Shown here one piece after another: positions 58,884-64,000 of a stretch of 64,000 nucleotides of DNA. Origin of the DNA: an uncultured Clostridia bacterium (GTDB taxonomy: Bacteria > Bacillota > Clostridia > UMGS1883); the NCBI GenBank assembly GCA_947629005.1, contig CANRCD010000001.1, forward strand, positions 95,550-159,549, in the 5' to 3' direction. The notes below the pieces were generated by a model. That model was not told the DNA's origin and made no database searches. It was given only the letters and a program-made list of their open reading frames with translations. Each line of letters starts with the position of its first letter. Positions within the stretch are counted from its first letter, which is position 1. Position numbers and translations under genes: made by a program.

Positions 58884-60284
58884 TCACCTCTGGGAATTTA
58901 TGGTTACGGTGCGCAGACTGTTGTTCCAGCCGACGTTAAAGCCGAAAATTTCTGCAAAGGCCCTGACAGGAAGCATAACCCTGCCGCCAAGCATTACCGG
59001 CGGCGAGCTGACGGAGCGGCGCTCGCCGTTCACGTTCACACCGACGCTCCCCAGAGCTGCTGTCACGGTGGTTTCGCCATTGGTGACGGTGGCTTCGCGC
59101 GTTATAGAGTTCCACAGCACCGAAAGGCCCATCTGCTCCAACACGGCGCGCATGGGAACGTATGTTGAGCCGTCAATTATTATCGGGGCAACGTCAAAAT
59201 AAACCCCGTGGCCGTCCACATCGACATTGACCGGCTGCGAAAAGGCGCAGCCGTTGCGCTCGGCAAAATTTTCGGCATAGGAGCCCTTGGAGCCGTAAAG
59301 CGTCACGTCAGAGCCTGTAAAGGCGTAATTGTCAATGAGCTGCACGGCGTCGGGCACTATGATAGCCGTCAGCGAGCCGCAGTCGCTGAAAGCGCCCTCC
59401 TCAATGGAAACAAGAGAGGAGGGGAGGTAGACCGCGGCGATATTGTCATTCGACATAAACGCCCCGCAGCTGACCGAGGTTATGCCGTCGGGCACGCTGA
59501 CGACACTGCCGCTGCCGTTATACGCTATAAGCATATCGTTCACAACAACAAACTCTCCCGTCTGCCGCCTCAGCCACGCCGTGCCGTCAAAGGCTCCAAC
59601 GCCCACGTGGGCGAGGCTTTTCGGGAAGTCCACGTTAGATAGGTTTTCACAGTGAACAAAGGCGTTGTCGCCTATGTCCGTCAGACCTTCGGGTAGGGAA
59701 ACTCGCTCAATGGCGGTGTTCCCCGCGAACGCGGAGGCGGCGATACGCCTCACTCCGGCGGGGAGTATAACGTCCTTGGCGGAGCCGTTATATTTTATAA
59801 GCAGCGTTTCACCGGCCGTGAGGAATTCGCTTTCTGTGCTGTCAAGCCACGGCGCTTCGTTAAAGGCCGAGGCCGAAACATACTCTACCGGCCCTGCAAA
59901 AGAGACTGTTTTAAGCGATTCGCAGCCGCCAAAGGCCTCGTCGCCTATAGACGAGGCAGAGGCCGGAAGCCACACCTCAAAAAGTCCGTCGCAGCCGTGA
60001 AAAGCCCGCTCGGCTATGGTAGTAAGACCTTCCTCAATGACTACCTTCCTCAGGCTTTGGCAGTCGGCAAAGGCTCCGCGGCCGATTGAAACGACCTTGT
60101 TTCCGCCTATGTAGGCCGGAATGGTCAGCCAGCCGGGTTCGCCGGCAAAGCCGGTAATTTCTCCCGTAGTCTTATTGAAAAACAGCAGAGCCTCGTCCAC
60201 GCGGTAGACGGGTATCCTCGCCTCGGCACAGGCCGAAGCGGGGAGCAGCATAAGCGCCGCCATGAGTGAAATCAGCTTTTTCAA
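58884..60284 (-). CDS. Secreted leucine-rich-repeat protein with C-terminal stalk (Cu-amine-oxidase-N-like) domain
   Basis: 466 residues from TTG 60284, with AAAGGAGG 8 nt upstream; this starts the protein as a clean signal peptide (KKLISLMAALMLLPASACAEA). Residues ~45-340 hold about nine BspA/LRR_5 type repeats (for example VSIGRGAFADCQSLRKVVI, RIAASAFAGNTAIERVSL, SIEEGAFSDCGSLTAIIV). Residues ~355-466 are two copies of the stalk motif, TYVPMRAVLEQMG and VMLPVRAFAEIFG. Exported, no LPxTG or membrane anchor is seen, so secreted or loosely attached; adhesion or wall binding is likely. Precedes cls. Confidence 0.85.
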   Translation of the reverse strand: MKKLISLMAALMLLPASACAEARIPVYRVDEALLFFNKTTGEITGFAGEPGWLTIPAYIGGNKVVSIGRGAFADCQSLRKVVIEEGLTTIAERAFHGCDGLFEVWLPASASSIGDEAFGGCESLKTVSFAGPVEYVSASAFNEAPWLDSTESEFLTAGETLLIKYNGSAKDVILPAGVRRIAASAFAGNTAIERVSLPEGLTDIGDNAFVHCENLSNVDFPKSLAHVGVGAFDGTAWLRRQTGEFVVVNDMLIAYNGSGSVVSVPDGITSVSCGAFMSNDNIAAVYLPSSLVSIEEGAFSDCGSLTAIIVPDAVQLIDNYAFTGSDVTLYGSKGSYAENFAERNGCAFSQPVNVDVDGHGVYFDVAPIIIDGSTYVPMRAVLEQMGLSVLWNSITREATVTNGETTVTAALGSVGVNVNGERRSVSSPPVMLGGRVMLPVRAFAEIFGFNVGWNNSLRTVTINSQR

Positions 60285-60377
60285 GGCTGTATCCTCCTTT
60301 GTACGGGCGGCCAAAGGCCGCATACTATTCTTATTCTAATACATAAGGGGGAAATTGTCAATATTTTTAATCTATTT

Positions 60378-61478
60378 TTAATATGCCTCGGGCTGTGACG
60401 CCAACGTAACGGCTACCTCGCGGAGCGTTGCGTCGCGCATGAAGGACAGGCGGATGCTTTCTCCGCTCTGATGGGCGAACAGTTTTTCTCTGAGGGCGAG
60501 CATTGTGCTGACCTCGGCTCCGTCGGCGTAAACTATTACGTCGCCGTACCTTAACCCCGCCTCAAAGGCCGGACCGGAGGCGTCGAGCTGGGCGATGTAG
60601 AGCCCGCGGCTGAAACTTACCGCCGCTCCCATGTATCGCGCGGCTTCGCCGGTATAGGCGTATAGGCCGAGGTAAGGCGTTTCAAATTCTCCGGTGCGGC
60701 TTATTCTCTCAATAACGGGCACACAGAGGTTTATCGGCACGGCAAAGCCCATGCCCTCCGCTGAGGAGACCTTTATCGTGTTTATGCCTACTACCTCGCC
60801 GTCGGCGTTTATCAGCGGGCCCCCGCTGTTGCCCGGGTTTATAGAGGCGTCCGTTTGGATGAGGTCCTCCATCAAATCGGTCGAGCCGCCGCTTTCTATT
60901 GTTATAGAACGTCCCACCGCGCTGATGATGCCCGCCGTGACCGTCCGCTCAAACTGCATACTGAGCGGGTTCCCGATAGCGGCCACGCGCTCGCCCACGC
61001 GCAGTTTTTCCGCGTCGCCCAGGGCCGCGGGGGTAAAACGTCCGCCCTCGATTTTTATTACGGCGAGGTCAAGCGCGGCGTCGCTCCAGACCTCCCGCGC
61101 GGCTCGTGTGTCGCCGCTCATCAGCGTCACGGCTATCTGCCCCGAGCCCGAGCCTATAACGTGTTGGTTTGTGATAATGTAGCCGTCCTCGGTGGCGATG
61201 ACCCCGCTGCCCATGTTGTAGGCGCTGCCCGTAGCCGAGGCGGCGGATATCCCTACCACCGAGGGCAGAGCCTGCTCAATTACGTCCGAGAGAGTGGGCT
61301 CATCCTCTTCCTCGGTGCGGGGCAGCTCCTGAACCTCCGTCGAAAGTCGGGTGAGAGGTTCGTCAGGTTCGCCGCGCCGCACCGTTGAAAGATATATCCC
61401 TCCCGCCGTTATACTGACCGCCGCAACCAGTCCGAATGAGAATACGGCCCAGAACAGCGCTTTAAGAATTTTGTTCAT
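60378..61478 (-). CDS. HtrA/DegP-like trypsin-type serine protease with one PDZ domain
   Basis: 366 residues. N-terminal membrane anchor (residues ~5-30), protease core with catalytic His in ITNQHVI (~residue 105), Asp in DAALDLAVIK (~134) and Ser in GNSGGPL (~217), then a PDZ domain (~270-360; GLYIAQLDASGPAFEAGLRYGDVIV). Surface quality-control protease. The PDZ carboxylate loop reads YLGLYAY, near-standard. Upstream of the LRR gene on the same strand by ~90 nt. Confidence 0.93.
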   Translation of the reverse strand: MNKILKALFWAVFSFGLVAAVSITAGGIYLSTVRRGEPDEPLTRLSTEVQELPRTEEEDEPTLSDVIEQALPSVVGISAASATGSAYNMGSGVIATEDGYIITNQHVIGSGSGQIAVTLMSGDTRAAREVWSDAALDLAVIKIEGGRFTPAALGDAEKLRVGERVAAIGNPLSMQFERTVTAGIISAVGRSITIESGGSTDLMEDLIQTDASINPGNSGGPLINADGEVVGINTIKVSSAEGMGFAVPINLCVPVIERISRTGEFETPYLGLYAYTGEAARYMGAAVSFSRGLYIAQLDASGPAFEAGLRYGDVIVYADGAEVSTMLALREKLFAHQSGESIRLSFMRDATLREVAVTLASQPEAY

Positions 61479-61553
61479 TCGCTCACGCTCCCTTTGGATA
61501 TAGGGTGCGCCCGAAGCGAATTTTTATACGGGAGCAAACGCTTTTGCGGCATG

Positions 61554-61579
61554 AAAAAGGGAGCCGCATTGCGGCTCCC
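61554..61579 (-). terminator. Terminator of the hypothetical gene at 61599
   Basis: On the minus strand, perfect 9-bp stem GGGAGCCGC / GCGGCTCCC, 3-nt loop, followed by TTTTT. Confidence 0.85.
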
Positions 61580-61598
61580 CGAGGTTTGTTTCGGATGA

Positions 61599-62261
61599 TT
61601 ACGCGGTATGTTTTTTGTCGCCGACGGCTTTAAGTTTTGATTCGGGCTTTTCGTCGGTCTTTTCTTCAGCTATTTCGGCGTCGGTTTTTCCGTCTGCCTC
61701 TTTATCGGCTTCCTGTTCGTCCGCCCCTTCGTCGGCTTTCTGCTCGTCCGTATCCTCGCTATTGTCGGCTGCGCCGGAACCTTTATTTCCTATTATTTTG
61801 CCTATCATTTGTTCAAGCGCAATGGTTTTCGATACTGTTGTGCCGTCAAGAGGACGGGTTGCCGCGTCCGCAGCGGCGGCGGACAGGCCGTCAACTCCGA
61901 GCGCCAAAGCCTTGTACAGGGTGACAGCGTCCCGATACAGTGACAAAAGCTGGGCCTTATATGCGAGCTTTTGCGGGTCGGGCGCGTCCATAGCGTCGAT
62001 TTTGTCATTTGCGAGGGCGTTGGCCATAGCCATAATGCCGTCAATTTTTTCGGTTATTTCGCGTACACTGAGTTTATCCGTCATTTTATTTGCCTTCCTT
62101 TCATTTATTGAAAAATCTGCGGAAGGCGTTTGACGAAGGCGGATCGTGCCGCCGTCAATCAACTCGGCCCTTCCGCGCTTTACAAGGCCCTTCACCCTTT
62201 TTGGGTATGTCAGGCCAAAGAAATTGTCGTTTTCATCCAAAACAATAATGTTTTTTGCCAT
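61599..62261 (-). CDS. Hypothetical protein with RRXRR-like N-terminus and acidic low-complexity tail
   Basis: 220 residues. N-terminal ~45 residues (KNIIVLDENDNFFGLTYPKRVKGLVKRGRAELIDGGTIRL) resemble the short RRXRR-type domain found at the start of some nuclease-related and mobile-element proteins. The middle (~60-150) is helical. The last ~60 residues are Glu/Asp/Lys-rich with degenerate DEQKADE / DEQEADK repeats. No catalytic motif is seen. It has a strong promoter (TTGACA/TATATT) and its own terminator, so it is a genuine single-gene unit. Function unknown. Confidence 0.6.
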   Translation of the reverse strand: MAKNIIVLDENDNFFGLTYPKRVKGLVKRGRAELIDGGTIRLRQTPSADFSINERKANKMTDKLSVREITEKIDGIMAMANALANDKIDAMDAPDPQKLAYKAQLLSLYRDAVTLYKALALGVDGLSAAAADAATRPLDGTTVSKTIALEQMIGKIIGNKGSGAADNSEDTDEQKADEGADEQEADKEADGKTDAEIAEEKTDEKPESKLKAVGDKKHTA

Positions 62262-62320
62262 GGGTAACTCCCCTTTGTTTTGGAAATGCCGTTTTTGTTA
62301 TGGGCGGCTTCCCCAAGAAC

Positions 62321-62349
62321 AATATAGCATACTTTGAAGCTGTTGTCAA
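62321..62349 (-). promoter_or_regulatory. Promoter of the hypothetical gene at 61599
   Basis: On the minus strand TTGACA (62344-62349), 17-bp spacer, TATATT (62321-62326), extended -10 TGC. Confidence 0.8.
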
Positions 62350-62427
62350 GCCTTTTTTAAGGCATATTATCAGCGTGATTTTAATATACTGATTTTGTAG
62401 ACGTTACATTAAAGGAGAGTTAAAATC

Positions 62428-63036
62428 ATGGAAAATAATAATATATGCGTTACCGGTTATGTCGAGGGCGACCCTGTGTTCAGCCACAGGGTTATGGACG
62501 AGGACTTTTATAAATTCATGGTTCGCGTGCCGCGCCTGAGCGAGGCGGAGGACGTGCTGCCCGTTACTATATCCGAAAAGCTTATATGCCCGTGGCTGAA
62601 GGACGGCGTTAAGGCCCGCGTAGCCGGACAGCTTCGTTCATACAACAAATATACCGACGCAGGCACCCATCTTGTTCTGACAATATTTGTCAAAGAAATA
62701 GATTTGGCGGAGCTGGGTACCGGCGAAAATCCCAACGAAATTTTCATCAACGGCTTTATCTGCAAGCCGCCGGTGTACCGCAAAACGCCCTTCGGCCGCG
62801 AAATAACCGACCTAATTGTCGCGGTGAACCGCGCCTTTAACCGAAGCGATTACATACCCGCCATCGCTTGGGGACGAAACGCCGTATTTGCAGAAAAGCT
62901 GGGCGTCGGCGCCAACGTGCAGATATGGGGACGGCTCCAGTCGAGGGAGTACGTCAAGAAGCTGAGCGAGACCGAAAGCGAAACACGCACGGCCTACGAG
63001 CTGTCAATCACAAAAATAGATAAGGTGAGTGAATAA
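62428..63036 (+). CDS. Tandem OB-fold, SSB-like protein
   Basis: 202 residues. Two repeats of an SSB-like OB fold: residues ~5-90 (NICVTGYVEGDPVFSHR, KARVAGQLRSYNKYT) and ~105-200 (EIFINGFICKPPVYRKTPFGREITDLIVAVNR, NVQIWGRLQSREYVKK). The second half carries the typical SSB strand pattern; the first is diverged. Lacks the acidic C-terminal tip of true SSB. May bind single-stranded DNA as an accessory protein. A possible promoter is TATACT at 62385-62390 with a poorly matched -35 (GCATAT). Followed by a SASP gene 66 nt later. Confidence 0.75.
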   Translation: MENNNICVTGYVEGDPVFSHRVMDEDFYKFMVRVPRLSEAEDVLPVTISEKLICPWLKDGVKARVAGQLRSYNKYTDAGTHLVLTIFVKEIDLAELGTGENPNEIFINGFICKPPVYRKTPFGREITDLIVAVNRAFNRSDYIPAIAWGRNAVFAEKLGVGANVQIWGRLQSREYVKKLSETESETRTAYELSITKIDKVSE

Positions 63037-63102
63037 AACTCGCCGTTGCTGCTCAAAATAGCGATGTAGTCCAATTAAAAAATTTTTTAAGGAGAGATTG
63101 AC

Positions 63103-63303
63103 ATGAGCAGCAGAAGCAACAAGAATGTTGTGCCCGAGGCCAAGCAGGCCATGGATAAGTTTAAGATGGAGGCCGCCCGTGAGGTTGGCGTGGACATGAA
63201 GGAGAACGGCTACAACGGCGACAAGACCGCTAAGGAAAACGGTAGCGTCGGCGGCCAGATGGTTAAGAAAATGATCTCCGAGACCGAAAACGGCATGAAG
63301 TAA
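63103..63303 (+). CDS. Alpha/beta-type small acid-soluble spore protein
   Basis: 66 residues, typical of alpha/beta SASPs that coat and protect spore DNA. EAKQAMDKFKMEAAREVGVDM (residues ~12-32) includes the spore-protease cleavage region (ME-AARE), and NGSVGGQMVKKMISETE (~46-62) is the second conserved block. AAGGAGAG lies upstream of the ATG. No convincing SigG promoter was found. Direct evidence of sporulation capacity in the lineage, with yunB and the GerM-like protein. Confidence 0.93.
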   Translation: MSSRSNKNVVPEAKQAMDKFKMEAAREVGVDMKENGYNGDKTAKENGSVGGQMVKKMISETENGMK

Positions 63304-63323
63304 AAGGGCTGTAAAAGCCAAAG

Positions 63324-63355
63324 AAAGCGCGCCGGCGTTTGACGGCGCGCTTTTT
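63324..63355 (+). terminator. Terminator of the SASP gene
   Basis: Stem AAAGCGCGCC / GGCGCGCTTT with a 10-nt loop and TTTTT. Confidence 0.9.
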
Positions 63356-63397
63356 AGCGTGGAAAATCTTTATACAATTAAAGCGGAAGGCGATTTT

Positions 63398-63910
63398 TCA
63401 CCGCGCGTTACCAGTGCTGCCAAAGCCGCCGTCGCGAACGCCCGAGGCGTCGTCGTCCTCAGTAATGCCATACTCTAAAAACACGCCTTGAGCAAATGCG
63501 TCGCCGCGCTTTAGAGATAGGATTCTGCCTTCCTTGGAGTCGTTGGTGAGCTTTATGAAGATATGCCCCTCGTTGGAGCTGTTATAGTAGTCGCTGTCGA
63601 TTATTCCTACCGTGTTGTTGAGCTGTAAACGGAACTTGAAGCCCAACCCGCTGCGGGGGTAGATATTAAGTACCCAGCCGTCGGCGATTTTCGCGCGTAT
63701 GCCGGTGGGTATTTTCACGCCTTCGCCGGGGGCGAGAGTTATGTCGGCCGTGGCGCGGAAGTCGTAACCCGCGCTGCCCGAGGTTGCCCTCGCGGGGAGA
63801 GTTATGGCGGCGTATGCCTCGGCTGCGTCGTCCGCGTTTGGGAAGCAGTCCTTATAGCCCTCCTCGAACTGAGCGAAGGAGACCCTTTCAAACCTTGCTA
63901 TGCGTTTCAT
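63398..63910 (-). CDS. dut: dUTP diphosphatase
   Basis: 170 residues. Trimeric dUTPase hydrolysing dUTP to dUMP and PPi. The five motifs are visible: SAGYDFRA (motif 1), NIYPRSGLGFK (2), NNTVGIIDSDYYNSSNEGHIFI (3), KRGDAFAQGVFLEYG (4) and the C-terminal GGFGSTGNAR (5). The N-terminal ~35-residue extension (FAQFEEGYKDCF) is seen in clostridial and phage dUTPases. It starts 2 nt after the stop of an upstream gene cut by the window edge. Confidence 0.95.
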   Translation of the reverse strand: MKRIARFERVSFAQFEEGYKDCFPNADDAAEAYAAITLPARATSGSAGYDFRATADITLAPGEGVKIPTGIRAKIADGWVLNIYPRSGLGFKFRLQLNNTVGIIDSDYYNSSNEGHIFIKLTNDSKEGRILSLKRGDAFAQGVFLEYGITEDDDASGVRDGGFGSTGNAR

Positions 63911-63912
63911 AA

Positions 63913-64000
63913 TTACTTCTCCAAAAGTTTCTCTACCGAGGCGAGCTTTACGCAGACAACGAACACCTTCATGGCTTCTGCCAGCTCCTCGGTCGATGGA
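63913..64000 (-). CDS. C-terminal end of an unidentified protein (cut by window edge)
   Basis: The last 28 codons before a TAA (63915-63913) are open on the minus strand to the window edge; the visible end is ELAEAMKVFVVCVKLASVEKLLEK. It lies just upstream of dut and probably shares its transcript. Too little is visible to name it. Confidence 0.5.
   Translation of the reverse strand, partial: PSTEELAEAMKVFVVCVKLASVEKLLEK

Noticed and set aside
1..64000. CRISPR array, rRNA, tRNA, transposase, integrase or toxin-antitoxin operon
   Set aside because: No regularly spaced repeats, no RNA gene other than the 6S-like locus, and no recombinase or toxin-like ORF were found on either strand.

Overview
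This window (GC-rich coding DNA, AT-rich intergenic DNA, SigA-type promoters with TTGACA/TATAAT boxes and strong AGGAGG ribosome binding sites) looks like a chromosomal core segment of a Gram-positive Clostridia member, most likely an uncultured Oscillospiraceae/Ruminococcaceae-type anaerobe. Pointers are the fused IspH-ribosomal protein S1 gene, RNase J with Mini-RNase III, a split transketolase, RemA, the PrpC/PrkC pair, IreB, formate-tetrahydrofolate ligase, and endospore-lineage genes (YunB, a GerM-like lipoprotein, an alpha/beta small acid-soluble spore protein). No rRNA, tRNA, transposase, integrase or CRISPR array was seen.

Layout. 1-13.2 kb, plus strand: end of a hexapeptide acyltransferase fusion, rnj, mrnC, the two transketolase subunits, pcrA, a methyltransferase, a BaiN/HI0933-type flavoprotein, cmk, plsC and ispH-rpsA. 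dprA lies on the minus strand at 13.2-14.4 kb. 14.6-30 kb is one long plus-strand housekeeping run in the order known from Bacillus: yicC-remA-gmk-rpoZ-coaBC-priA-def-fmt-(zinc peptidase)-rsmB-rlmN-prpC-prkC-rsgA-rpe-thiN-(3D-like lipoprotein). 30-32.4 kb, minus: PAP2 phosphatase, prmC, DUF1385 protein. 32.5-36.1 kb, plus: yunB, a large structured leader or repeat, ptsH, mgtE, a peptidase E-like protein. 36.2-41.4 kb, minus: amidase, esterase, nrdR, rpiB, tsaB, tsaE, fhs. 41.6-46.5 kb, plus: two-component pair, GerM-like lipoprotein, ABC-F ATPase. 46.6-48.5 kb: radical SAM protein, two small regulators and ireB. 48.8-52.4 kb, plus: DtxR/MntR-type regulator, GH3 lipoprotein, citrate synthase, cytidylate kinase-like protein. 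Then a second UvrD/PcrA helicase (minus), a PurF-like protein without the N-terminal cysteine (plus), a probable 6S RNA, and a minus-strand group: DUF1292 protein, ruvX, cls, LRR-stalk protein, htrA-like protease, and an RRXRR-like hypothetical. The right end holds a tandem-OB SSB-like protein, a SASP, dut, and a cut gene.

How the parts relate. Translation, RNA decay and nucleotide supply dominate (rnj, mrnC, def, fmt, rsmB, rlmN, rsgA, prmC, tsaB/E, gmk, cmk, dut, nrdR). A Ser/Thr kinase-phosphatase pair and its likely small target IreB are both present but 20 kb apart. The least ordinary items are: the internal ribosome binding site and start in ispH-rpsA; the ~300-nt palindromic element between a promoter and ptsH; paired palindromes over two convergent stop codons; a terminator-like hairpin that hides the amidase ribosome binding site; enzymes with altered catalytic residues (PurF-like, GH3, amidase); and a DtxR-family regulator with an iron-type cysteine ligand. 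I did not see a complete novel defence or mobile system; the strongest unexplained signals are RNA or DNA structures between genes.
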